Of a stretch of DNA of 64,000 nucleotides, positions 11,866-23,376 are shown one piece after another. Position 1 is the first letter of the stretch. Each line of letters starts with the position of its first letter. The notes under the pieces were generated by a model. It searched no databases. It was given only the letters and a program-made list of their open reading frames with translations, and was not told the DNA's origin. The position numbers were made by a program, and so were the translations under genes. The DNA comes from Dicyema japonicum (taxonomy: Eukaryota > Dicyemida > Rhombozoa > Dicyemidae): positions 204,310 through 268,309 of the forward strand of contig RDEW01000015.1 of the NCBI GenBank assembly GCA_011109175.1, read 5' to 3'.

Positions 11866-14508
11866 ATGGTAATGAAATGGGCTATTCTGATATTGCTTAT
11901 GGGAATAAATTACAAGACTTTTCATGATCATCTATTTAGTCTTCGAAATACCAGAGAAGATCTCGATGGAATAAGCACAAAAGGAAGAGAAAGCAATCCA
12001 AAATTCAAAAAATCAATCATAATTATTGTGGATGGACTCAGATTTGACTCAATTTTGACTAACACATCAAGAAATGCTACATATCTCAACCAACTAACGA
12101 ATCTTTATAAACTTCAATTGAATGAACCACTAAATACACGTGTCTATTCGTTCAATGGAAGATTCCCTTCTATGACTATAAATAGGATGTATTCAATCTT
12201 CAGAGGACTTTGGCATGGATTTTACAATTTTGGAAAAAGTGAAGATAGCATATTTAACCAACTTTCAAGAAGTGGAAAAAATTAGCATTTGTTGGTGGAA
12301 TATTGATTCCTGCTATATTCGAAAGTCTCTTTGATATAGATATAAGCATTTATGATGATGACCTTGATGATGTCTTCAGTATCGACAATCTCATCGATAA
12401 AGCATTTATTAAACTTGTTGAACATAACAGTGCTGATTTTTATCTCGCACATTTTATGGGGATGGATCACCTTCACCATCTGTTAGGTCTCAACCATCAT
12501 GAGATTAGAGACCGTCTAATATTTTATGATAATTTCTTGGGGTCGTCGTTATTTTAACTTTTTTAGAAAATTGTTGCCATCGATAGATGAAGAGACTGTG
12601 TTGTTTGTTATGGGAGATCACGGATCTGTTCTAAGTGGATCTCATGGAGATGCTGTCGAAGAGGAAGAAACTGCGTTATTCATTTATAGTAAAAAGCAAC
12701 TTTCGTCAACTCCACTGAACATGGTATTCTAATGCAACAATTTAGAACGAAATTCAACGGATTGATTTGGATCAATTTGCCCCGACTATGGCTGCGTTAA
12801 TGGGAATACCGATTCCTTATCAGAATTTGGGGACTTTTATTAAAGACATTGATTATGGCATTTCAGTTATTCTCATTTTAATGAAAATAGGACTTGGATT
12901 TGGCCAGAATGAATGGCAAGCAAATGATAAAATTTTACGAATCACTAAATATTTCCCCTTTTGGTGAAAATAATAAAATCAAAGCGGCCATAAAAGAGGC
13001 AGAATATCAGTTTGCCATTAAAAACCTAAAGAATCTCAGTGCCAAGTATGATGGAATAATGAGGGAAATAAGAACTGTGGTTTATAATGAGAATAGATGT
13101 GATGCTTCTAATCTACCATATTACGTGGTTTTTACAGTCTACATTAATTTGGGGATTTTATTTTTACGTCAAAATATATCCACAAGAATGTTGGCTATGT
13201 TGGCTGGTTGTTTCGTTGTCGCTCATTTTTTGTTTCCTCTGATTGTAGTTCTCATTTCTATTTTTGACGAGTTTAGTCGTTGTCATTGTACTTTACAGAA
13301 AACAGAGTCACTTGACGTTTGGATTATTTTTGGGTGTATTTTATGCCCTTTTCATTTATGTATCTCTATATTTCCTGGAACTCAACAATTTCAGTTCAAT
13401 GTGTTTGGCCTTAATATCTTTCATCATGGTGTTAGTCCGCAATGTAAGACCGAAAGACCAAAATGAATGGATTGTCTCGGATTGTCTGCTACGTTGATTC
13501 TTTTCCTCATTATCTGCTCGAGTTCATTCCGATATTGTGAAAAGTGGCCATGCTATGGCAATTTGTACTCGACTGAGCTTTCTTCCCTTTCTAGGGGACA
13601 GTTTATTTCAATCTACTTGTTAGTCCTCACTGTGCTGATTGGGGGACAATATTTTATTGTAAAATGTGAAATATTGCCTGTTGTGAGGTTTTGTGCTCGT
13701 CCGCCTTGATTTTCATGTTTGTATTCAATCTGCAATATTTGAAGAATTTTGATAATTATATGCAATTCAGTTTTTTAAGACAACGTTTTTTGTCATTTTT
13801 CTTTTATTCATCACTAATTTTGGCATTTCTGTCAATTCCATTCAGTGCCATATATGGCCAGTCACTCAATTCTATGATTTATTACAAATCCTTTGTTGTC
13901 GTTGTCTCTATTTTGTGTATTTTCGTTGGTAATATACTTTACAATTACCATTTCATTTTATATTTCACAATATTATTCGTTTACTTCAAATTTATTAGAA
14001 ACTATCAGGTTAAATATGAAAACAAAGAGTTGTTCTTTGATGTCTGCTTTTGGTTTTTCTTAACCCAATCATTTCTCTATGCGACAGGACACGACCATTC
14101 ATTCACAACAATCCACTGGAGTGCAGCAGCTTTTCTTCTCCGTGGGCCTTATCGTTATGCTTCAGGTTTGGGGGTATTTTATTAAAGTCTTTTTGGTTGC
14201 CATCGAAATGGCGAGTTTTGTCATTCTGGGGTCTCTATTTCTGCCTTTTCTGGTTAATTGCAATTCAGTTGACCATCAAAATAAATATTTCAACTTGATT
14301 AGTCTTCATTGTATCATTTCCAACATTATTGTTTTATTTTTACTCATTTTAGATTGGAGTTTCCATATTACTGGTTATAAAGAATAAATGTGACACTACA
14401 AACAACCCTAAACTACACTTTTTATATTTTAGTGACGACATTTACTACCTGCTCACAAACATATTATCTCTTATCTTTGTTGGATTAGTTTCCGTTATTA
14501 ATCTTTGA
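11866..14508 (+). CDS. PIGO: GPI ethanolamine phosphate transferase 3-like (PIG-O), several apparent frame breaks
   Basis: The N-terminal membrane anchor is followed by a lumenal alkaline-phosphatase-fold domain: KSIIIIVDGLRFD (metal-binding Asp), RFPSMTINR (nucleophile region), DFYLAHFMGMDHLHH, FVMGDHGSVLSGSHGD, and APTMAALMGIPIPYQNLGT. A long multi-pass C terminus follows, with LTQSFLYATGHDHSFTTIHW, typical of PIG-O. Introns of 22-29 nt fit at 12542-12566, 12724-12745, 12866-12890, 13659-13687 and 14331-14352. The last exon ends at TGA 14506-14508. An A6 run near 12275-12281 needs one more base. Frame changes near 13200-13265, 13470-13495 and 14140-14170 were not resolved as introns. PIG-O adds ethanolamine phosphate to the third mannose of GPI in the ER. 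Whether the locus is intact is uncertain. Confidence 0.8.
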
Positions 14509-14529
14509 TTCTTTCTTTATTTCTGGACT

Positions 14530-15480
14530 CACGTCACCACTCCACTAAGCTACATCAGAGTCATTTTAGCCTTTGATATCTATAGCGGGTTTTTGGAATC
14601 TACCTCTGTTGACCACTTACACCCGGAGACGAAGATCTTTCCGTTGGACCACCATTTGGAAAGGCAAAAGCAACAATATTTCAAACAATCAACCTTTCCA
14701 CTAAAGGCCTAAATACTAAGGTGCAGACCTACTGAGATCAGTACTTCAGAATCGCCTAACCTAATCTGATCTCTATGGAACGAGTCTAGATTGTGATTTT
14801 CCGAATCAGAAAGTCCCCATGTTCAGGCATTGTAGAGGAGAATAGGTTTTACCAGTGAATTGTATAAGCGTATCCGTGTTTGTGAACTCAATCATTTACG
14901 ATTTAGCCAGATTCCTTTAGGCTGCGTAGTACACTGTTTGCATGTGTTTTCCGCATATTACGTCCTGTTCATCTCCTAATAACGATCCGAGTTTCTTTAT
15001 TTTCTCCAATGTTCATCCAGGTTTGATTTTTGTCTGACTAGTTCAGTCAATTCTGTTTTCTCCACATTTACATTAAGGAACCAGTCGGCAAGTTTATTTG
15101 GCATCAACTCCAATAGGTGTTTCAGAGCATTCATGTCGAGAGAATAAAATCCACGTCATTTCGCATAAGCCACCACATCAATTTTTGTTTCATAGTATGG
15201 TTTTAGCTCCCTCAATGCAGCTTCCAGGTATATGACAAATAGTATGGGAGATAACAAATCCCCTTGAGGTGTCGCAGATGTTGTTTCAAATGGATTAGAG
15301 CACTTGTCTTCTACCCTGACCGATAGGTAAATTTCTGATAAAAATACTCCGACCATCTTGGTAGAAGATTCGTCAAGGAATTCTGTGAAGACATTCATCA
15401 ATTTCTGACGATTGATTGAATCAAAAGCTCTTGACAAATCGATTCCAAGAATGTTTGCCGCGTCTATAGGAAAATCTATT
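14530..15480 (-). pseudogene. LINE A reverse-transcriptase fragment
   Basis: The minus frame 15156-15437 shows SRAFDSINRQKLM, a TPQGDLLSPILFVIYLEAAL palm block and VVAYAK where YADD is expected. Further down, in broken frames, come WFLNVNVEKTEL and a thumb region (RIRLYNSLVKPILLYNAWTW). The same order is found in the plus-strand LINE A at 16.0-18.8 kb. No endonuclease part is present. Confidence 0.8.
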
Positions 15481-15761
15481 AAAAATTTAAAAAATCTAAG
15501 CGAAAATTAACTTTTAATATAAAAATTATTATATTCCTAACCCTATCCATTAGTAACTAAGATAAGTTCCCTGCCGTTGTAACTAGGCAACATTTTTATT
15601 GACTTCAAAAAATAAAAATTGCTTTTAAAAAGTCAATTTAATTGATCTTAAATTTTAAAAATTGACCTAAAAAATACTAGTTACAACTTTATTTTCATAT
15701 ATAAACTACGCTTATGAAAATTAAAGTAATTTTATTCATCGTTTATCGAATTATTCACAAT

Positions 15762-16019
15762 TCAGTAATATTTTACATTATCCTCTTTCAAATTCCTATC
15801 CTTGTATAAGATTTCGTTAAGAATCGAAAATGATCGTTCCACTGCGCACGATGTAGCCTGATATTCAATCAACAAAGAATAATCTAAATGTGAAATGGAA
15901 TGATCATCAAAATTTATTATTTTTGTGATATCATTAGAATTCATCCTTTTGTTAATATAATTTTTATTCCACATACGTCTTTTATTTGGTTGAGTTGGTG
16001 ACGTGGCTATAATGCACAC
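15762..16019 (-). pseudogene. hAT transposase C-terminal fragment
   Basis: An 85-codon minus frame ends with EYQATSCAVERSFSILNEIL followed by KDRNLKEDNVKYY, the dimerisation block of hAT-like transposases. It directly abuts the LINE A copy. The preceding part of a similar transposase lies on the same strand on the other side (18842-19340), so the two are probably one hAT copy split by the LINE. Confidence 0.75.
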
Positions 16020-16029
16020 ATGTCTTTTT

Positions 16030-18836
16030 CGTGCTTTTCTTCGGGATCTTTCACTATTAGCTCGTTCAATGTAAGAGGATTAAAGTCGGATACTAAAAAA
16101 AGAAATTTATGCGTGGATCTTGGATCGTACAAGGTAACCGTGGCGTGCTCTACAGGAAACGAAAGTAAAAGGCGGACTAGATGAAATCAACAATGATTTC
16201 CGCCTGATTCTGCACCCTTCGAATTGCCCACACTACGGCATGGGATTTGCAATACAAAAAAACTGAACAATCGAATCCACAAGACGTGGAGGGTGACCGA
16301 TAGAATATGTGTTTTACAATTAAAATAATCTCCATTATTAAAAACAATTCCATAATCTCCATTATTAATGTATATGCACCAACTTCGGTGAGAGTATCAA
16401 TCAATGGAGACAAACTAGACGACTTCTATTCCTCCTTGTCGCAAGTATATGCATCTTTGGAATCATCGTTCATGACATACATTGCCGGAGTTTGGAACGC
16501 AAAGGCAGGATGAGTCACGAAGAATTCATGGGAAGCCATGGAAGAGGGATCAGGAACCAGTCAGGAGAATCGATTATCTAATTTTGCAATACATTCAAAC
16601 TATTTCTATGAAATACTGCTTTCAGGCACTCAGTAAGACATAAAACGACATGGAGCTGCTACAGAAAAGACAAACCTGGGAACATTAAGCCTATATATAA
16701 CCAAATAGATTACATTATCTGCAAACAACCGTACAAGGCACTACTAACAGACTTTCGGAGATACAGTGGGACACTAGTAAATAGTGATCACAGATTGGTT
16801 ATGGCACGTTTCCTTTTCAAACGATATTTTGGGGTTTCCAAAGCGGCTGGCATGAGGATATCTGAGGGGAGGTTCGCAGTAGAGCAACTCTGCATGGTGA
16901 GACCGACTCAAGAAAGCTATCAAAATACATTGAGAGAAAAGATCAGACAGTGGAATAAATGAAAAAATGCCTGGGGAGCTGTGGCAAGACACCATCGATG
17001 CAATAAAGTGCGCGGCCCATTCAACAGTTGGAGTAAAACCGACGGACACTATGACCACGAGCTTGAAGAACTATCCAAATTGCAGAGGAACCTACGTTTT
17101 CAGGTCGAAACCTGTCAGGACCAGGCAAAGGAACACACTCTTATAGTCATGCGGAACCAAACTCTGCATAAATTAAAGAAAAGAACGAGGGAAATAAAGG
17201 AAAATAAACTTGTTGGAATGGCTAAAGAAGTAGAAAGGCTCAAAAACAGAGCGCAGATGTTCAAGGTTGTTCATCTGCTACATAGAGACACGGAGTTGTC
17301 AAAAATCACAATACATGATCAGTTTGGAAAGACTATGTTAAACAAAAATGAAAATTTATCGGCCATATCCAGCCATTATCAGCAGGCCTTCAATCAAAAC
17401 CACAAGGAAATCAAACAATTCGATGGTGAAGCACGAGAACTAAATATTCCGATAACGATTCTGGAAACAAAAAAAGCCCTGGACAAATTAAACAACAATA
17501 GAGCTGCTGGCCCTGACAACATAAATGCAGAACTTCTCAAATATGCACCTCTCTGAACTATTAACTGAGATATACAACAAAACATTCAAATACAACTCAC
17601 CACTGGATGTGGGTAATGGCACACTAATTGCACTACAAAAACCGGGCAAAGCTAAGGGTCCCTTAACGAATTTAAGACCCATCGTACTATTGACGACTCT
17701 ACGCAAGACACTATCACTTACAGTGCTGAACAGGATTGGACTGACATCGAGAACTTTCTCTCTCACGGTCAAAGCGGATTCAGGTCAGGAAGATCTACAG
17801 CTGATGTGGTCTGGGGACATCGATGGCTTTGTGCAACACATCAAAAGTACAAGGGGGCTACTGGCATCCTTGGCATGGACATGTCCAAAGCCTTTGACTC
17901 TATACACAGAAAGAGACTTTTGGATATCTTGGAGAAGTTGGTTGACGAGGACAGTGTCAGTCTATTACTTGGAACAACGCAGCTAAGTGTACGTTTTGGA
18001 AATTTGGAGTCTGTCCTATTCGAGACAACGTTCGGGGTACCGCAGGGAGATTCCTTGTCACCGGTACTTTTTGTGACATATCTGGAGGCGGCACCAAGAG
18101 ACTTCAGACTATTAATTGGCGATCTACCTCAAAGTGAAGTGATTTATGCAGATGATATCAACTATATATCCAGCGACGAGAAAACATTAAACTATATACG
18201 GACAAGGATGCCAGATGTCCTAGAAAAATGGTTCATCAAATTCAATACGGAAAAGACGGAGACAACTACCATACGTTGTGAATTAACCCGAACTGATGAA
18301 AAATGGAGATACTGTAAAAAAGGGGTCGTTGCTCCAAGACGCTGAGGACATCACTAACAGGAAATGTTGGCCGTCGCGGCCTTTAGAAAAATGGGAGTAG
18401 TCTGGAATCATCGTAAACAAATTAGCACACAATTGTTGCTTGGCATCAACAGGCCAAAAAATAATTACAAACAAGAATCTATACAAAATATGTAATGCAA
18501 GACCATTGAATCTGGATATCATTGAATCAAAATGGCGTCTATTTGGTCACATCCTTCGGATGAGCCATATGACGCCTGCTAAAATAGCAATGAAGAACTA
18601 TTTCTGCCCAGAAGTGAATACTTCGTTCCGTGGAAGACCTCTCATAACTTTGCCAGAGGTTCTACACAAGGACCTGACCAATGTAAGACGAAAGTTGAAA
18701 ACAGAAGATGATCTGGATACTTTCAGAATAATTGCCAGTAACCGTGGAGCATGGAGAAAGTTAGTTAAGAGAATTGTGGGAGAAATAATAACCTGAAGAA
18801 AAATAAGGAACAAGCGGAACTTTAATTAAATAAATT
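16030..18836 (+). mobile_element. LINE A, near full length (APE endonuclease + RT), decayed
   Basis: The APE-type endonuclease starts around 16060 (SFNVRGLKSDTKKRNLC). It continues with an NVYAPTS block (~16370), NQIDYII and SDHRLVMAR (~16700-16810), with frame changes. The RT spans ~16980-18350: NNNRAAGPDNINAELLK, LRPIVLL, MSKAFDSIHRKRL, GVPQGDSLSPVLF, and IYADDINYIS, which keeps the catalytic YADD. The C-terminal region (18440-18796) holds WRLFGHILRM and FRGRPLITLPEVL. At least four frame breaks make it non-coding as it stands. It is the longest A copy in the window and serves as reference for the others. The clade is RTE/CR1-like by general appearance only. Confidence 0.85.
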
Positions 18837-18841
18837 ACATT

Positions 18842-19340
18842 TTTGGTTCTTCGAAAGTGCTATTAATAATAATACATACGTCTTCTTTAAAATCCAATTT
18901 TTTCAAATAATTGTATGCTTTATAGTAAAATTGGTCGATTCTAAATCATCAAGAAAATGTAATAAAGGTGAATATTGTGATATTATCGTCGTTAGATCTT
19001 CATGAAGTGTTCCATTAGATAAATTATTTCGCTCTTTTAATAAGCAAAGAATCTCCTTCTAAGGAAGTGCACATTTGAATAAAATTTGGCAGGTTTATAG
19101 CATAGTAAGAAACAGTCTTAAACCAGCTCCCCATCTCGTAACTATTGGTTCTGGTGGGTACCCAATTTATTTAAACAATTGTCTTCAATAATTCTTCTTT
19201 ACAACAAGTGCTTTAATTCAAGCAATCAATTTGTCGACTTTGGGATAATATAATTTTATTTAAGTGCACAATTATGCACTAAATGAGCAAACATGGCTCT
19301 ATTTACTACGAGTTGAATTCGTTCGGGGTGTGTGGAGACA
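18842..19340 (-). pseudogene. hAT transposase internal fragment
   Basis: On the minus strand the pieces read in order MFAHLVHNCALK, then YPPEPIVTRWGAWFKTVSY, then ISQYSPLLHFLDDLESTNF, then LKKLDFKEDVCIIIN, with stops between them. WxxHLVHNxA and PPxPIVTRWGxW are hAT landmarks. The fragment stops at the end of LINE A, beyond which the C-terminal part resumes at 16019. Confidence 0.75.
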
Positions 19341-20215
19341 AGGACTGACAACTTAGAGTGATTTATTGTTTTTAAAACTAATGAGTAAAGTATACATAAA
19401 CCTAGACTAAAATAAAATGAGTATTTAATAAGAAAATCTCATCAAATAGTTCATGAACAACCTCAGATACGAGAAAACTGCAATCCCGTTACGAAAAATA
19501 GTTCCATCTGCTTTTACCTATCCTTGCCGGTTTGGGATCACTTATTTTTTCGAAAAAAATTATTTTCTTTCTTATCCAGAAATAATAGTAACATATTTGA
19601 TATGGTACCTATAAACTTTGTGCTTGGAGGTACATGTCGGAAGAATAGTTAGTTAAGAAATTTATTTTTATAACCCAGTGATCCTGGGACAAGAATAATA
19701 ATAACGTTGGAAGAATCACCATATATGAAACTTTGAAACCATTTTACAGCTATATAATGCATTGGGAAACATTTCAGAGAGAGGACCTAAATGTGCTACG
19801 GGAGCTAGCGAGTGATATATGGAAGATGATGACTCTGTTATTAGATTGTGAGCATGGGTGGCTTGGTAGTATTTAAAGTAAAGCGCAAAATATTGTAAAT
19901 ATTACTGAATTCAATAAATTGATGTTATTTAATATATCTATTCAATATTGATTGCGGACATTTAATTATAACAATAAGTGATTAGAATGCGGTTTAAACA
20001 TAAAGATTTTTCCTAAATATATATTTTAATGAAAGAATTTGACCTATACTTCAGCTGTTATCATACAATACCACATTACCAAAGCAACTAAACAACATAG
20101 AGGTCTGACTACCACTGTTCGACATATTATTATTATTTTACTCTCAAATTTATAAAATTTAAAATAATTAAATATAATTGATTTAAACATATAATTTAAA
20201 TATAATTGATTATCT
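19341..20215. other. AT-rich spacer upstream of SC5D
   Basis: No protein motif, RNA gene or repeat copy recognised on either strand. It presumably contains the promoter of the sterol desaturase gene, but no element can be pointed to. Confidence 0.4.
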
Positions 20216-21091
20216 ATGGATATCGTTCTCGACTTTATTGATGAAATGCTATTGACTGACTACGTTTATCCAAAAACATGGGAAGCCAATAGTCCTTCCC
20301 GGCAGTTTATATCCCTCTTCTCTATAGTTACCATTGGTGGCTACATCACCTACTTGGTCCCCGCCCTTCTAAATTACCTATTTGTATTTGATCACCGACT
20401 AAAGAATCATAAACTGTTTTTAAAAGTAAAACTATAGTTATTGGTAGAATCAAATATATCTAGAAATATCATGTGCTATCAAGTCTATCCCTTTGATGAC
20501 TTTGATGACCACAGTGGCAATATTTCTGGAGGTCCGCGGTTACTCAAAGCTCACAACGGGAAAATTAAGTGAGATTTATTATTAACTTAGCCATTGGAAG
20601 CATTGTTTCCGATTTCATTCTTTTCATATGCTTCACTGATTTTATGATTTATTGGATTCATAGAATTCTTCACTGGCCAATGATTTACAGAGTAATCCAC
20701 AAAACCCACCATAAATGGATCGTAACGACCCCTTTGCCAGTCATGCCTTCCACCCAATCGATGGATTCGCTCAGTCTCTTCCTTACCACATTTACGTTTT
20801 TATACTTCCATTGGACAAGTGGATGTACCTTAGTATTATTATGTTGATTTATTAGTCCTATTCATTGTGGTTAATCTCTGGAGTATTTCCATCCACGATG
20901 GTTGTTTCAGAGTCCCAAAGTATTTGAAACCATTTATTAATGGATCAGCTCATCATATGGATCACCATATTTATTATAATTATAATTATGGACAGTACAC
21001 AACTATTTGGGACAGATTGGGCGGGTCTTTTAAAGAACCTGAATCATGGTTGGATGATGGACCACTCTCTAGTGCTCTTAAAAATAATTGA
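20216..21091 (+). CDS. SC5D: Sterol C5-desaturase (lathosterol oxidase), 4 exons, one apparent frameshift
   Basis: Start ATG 20216 gives [19 protein letters not shown], matching the family N terminus. Introns 20426-20447 (22 nt), 20569-20590 (22 nt) and 20833-20855 (23 nt) restore [22 protein letters not shown] (His box 1), HKTHHKW (box 2), [23 protein letters not shown], and [19 protein letters not shown] (box 3). The C terminus [11 protein letters not shown] leads to TGA 21089-21091. The four-C run at 20729-20732 must have one more base to join HKTHHKW to FASHAFHP. With it the exons total 270 codons, near the usual ~300. SC5D is an ER multi-pass di-iron enzyme that introduces the C5 double bond in sterol synthesis. 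All eight-histidine motifs are present. Confidence 0.93.
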
Positions 21092-22100
21092 CTGGGTTAA
21101 TTATGATTTTCCATCTAACATTCCTTTCCTTCTTTATATTATTTAGGGTCTTGTCATATTTAGTTAGTCCTCGTTCACCAGTGAGGACATTTCATTAATA
21201 ACTTAACCACTCCCGCTTTTCCCATAAGCATATAGGCTTTCGTTTGTGTCTTACTCCATACTGACAGTTTCTTGCATCTAACACGATTCCGCATTTCAGC
21301 AGAGTTATCCAATCTTGACTCTTAATTCGCGCATAATAATGAGACACAGAGAAAAAGTGTAATTTTTGACCGCCCACTAAATTCCATATTTGTTGGAATG
21401 CTAAAATCAATAAAGCTACAAGTATCGGAGATTGTTTAGAGAATCAAGAAAGGCAATTTTAAAATTCACAAAAATATATGGAAGTCTGGATATCTCCAAG
21501 GAGCATGGATTGGATTTGAAATTCAGCATATTACCACCTTATGAGGAGTGAATGGAAGATTTTGTGTGATATGTGGTCATGTGTGAAGTAAGTGAGGCTT
21601 TTCAATAAGGAAGAGATATGCAGTGTAACCCCGACAGAAGATCAAAACCCTGTTAATTAGTTTTTCGGTTTTAATTTGACTTTGGTGGGAGTAAATAAAT
21701 GTTTATCTTGTTATCTTAAGAGAGATGTGTGCTTTCTACGCTTTGATGCTTCACATCTTTTTCAATGCACAAGATGTCAACATTTTTATAAAATTCAAGA
21801 ATCGAGCTGAACTTTTTGTTTATATGAACCTTCACTTAATACCATTTGAACTATTTACCTTCACTTAACACAATAGAGTTTTAACAAACGAGTTAGTAGA
21901 ACTAATAATCTAATGACCATTAAAGCGAGATTTAATGTAAAAATATAGAGAATGGCTTATATTTGGTTGATAGTCTTGAAAGCTATAATAACCATTTGGT
22001 GGGATTACTGCTGTTATGTTCGTGACTGTACGACTCCTCAAGCGAGGATCAACTAAAACCAACCTAAAAATACAGGACGATTTCGTTCATTTTGTATTAG
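21092..22100. other. No recognisable gene
   Basis: The 3' flank of SC5D and spacer. A 71-codon minus frame (21195-21410) has no family signature. Nothing assignable. Confidence 0.35.
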
Positions 22101-22545
22101 ACTCTAAATACTCCGCAAACCTCATATCCGACCATTTTAGCAAACAATTTAACCTCTTTTGCAGTTCGAAGGGGTAATCATTTAATAATACGTTCATTCT
22201 CTGAAATTTTGGAAGGTCTCAAGCGCTTGAATAATAACAAAGCGTTTTTCGATAATATTTATGGGGAAATACTAAAATAAGTGGCAACTCAGTTAGAAAA
22301 AATATCCTTTATGTTCAACAAAATAGTCAAGGCTCACTGTCCAGCTGACACTTCAACTGGGATATTACTGCATGTACAAAAACCTTTTAAAAGTGGAGGT
22401 CCAATCAATAATCTGATATTTATCGCCAATCAAAGTGGTTTAGAGGAGGGAGATCAATCGATGACATCGTTTGGAATAACGTTGGATTACGGCTATGTGC
22501 CAAAGGCATATAAAAATGATGTACATTCTGGCAGTTGACTTGTCG
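22100..22545 (+). pseudogene. LINE A RT fragment (N-terminal part)
   Basis: ISDHFSKQFNLF leads to EGLKRLNNNKAFFDNIYGEIL, followed after a stop by FNKIVKAHCPADTSTGILLHVQKP, GGPINNLIFI. This parallels HYQQAFNQN ... ALDKLNNNRAAGPDNINAELL ... LDVGNGTLIALQKPGK in the 16-18.8 kb copy. The rest of the RT is missing. Confidence 0.65.
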
Positions 22546-22874
22546 ACTTATCGGCATAAATAAAATACTGTTTGTTCTCAAGGACATCATGTGCCTTGTT
22601 TGATAATCATTACTAGCACGATTATCAAGAATCACAATTATATTATAATAATGAAGCAGTCATCAGGTTTTCCGGGTTTTTTAATAGCTTCCTCATTTTC
22701 GCTCGGTGTTCCCCTCAGGGTCTGACGAACTCTCTGTATGATATCCATGCCCTTGTTTTTATAACATGAATCAAGAAACGGGTTAGATTTTTTATAACAC
22801 ACACTTAATTTTTAAGAAAAGAACATTTATCATAGGTAATCGATGATCTCTTGCCCGGCAACCGTTACACTGGA

Positions 22875-23353
22875 CATTTATATATATTATTATTGAACTC
22901 CAAGATCCAGAACACCAATTATCGTTATTATTAAAAAGCACTCCCGAGAAAACACAAAAATAGTTAAGTTTTCCTTGTGCCGTATTCCTAATCATCCTCT
23001 CCGTCAACCTCGACCATGATCCTCTGTTGCGCGCTAGTTCTCTTAGGTAGCCTAGGTCGTCCGCCGTTTCAATTGTAGTATTAGATGCTGCCCACACTAT
23101 TGTAACGTAGTGAATCAGGTCCTGAAGGACTGCAAATAATGTCGGCAGGCCGATGAGAGGGTAAAAAGGTGGAATTTTCCAAACAGTTCTGTAAATTGTA
23201 CGGTCTTTTTTGTCTCTTGTAGACAGCAGACAGAGACGTCGTATTTTGTTAAATCGCATGCCAGTTGGTGTTTCTTGTAAGGTTGATCAAGTCTTCTGCA
23301 ATTAAAAGATCCCAGAGTGAACGGAGAAGTCGGTAAGGAATACGAATTCCTTA
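22875..23353 (-). mobile_element. Internally deleted LINE A derivative (EN head joined to C-terminal tail)
   Basis: At the high-coordinate end the minus strand reads TSPFTLGSFNCRRL, then KKHQLACDL and CCLQETK, the start of the APE endonuclease. About 150 bp further on it is already in the C-terminal region: ETADDLGYLRELARNRGSW and ERMIRNTAQGK, then a tail rich in AATAA. The RT between is missing. A second copy with the same architecture lies at 42935-43445. Such head-plus-tail derivatives of LINEs can be mobilised by full-length partners. Confidence 0.65.
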
Positions 23354-23376
23354 GAACACCAATATTTAATTTAATT

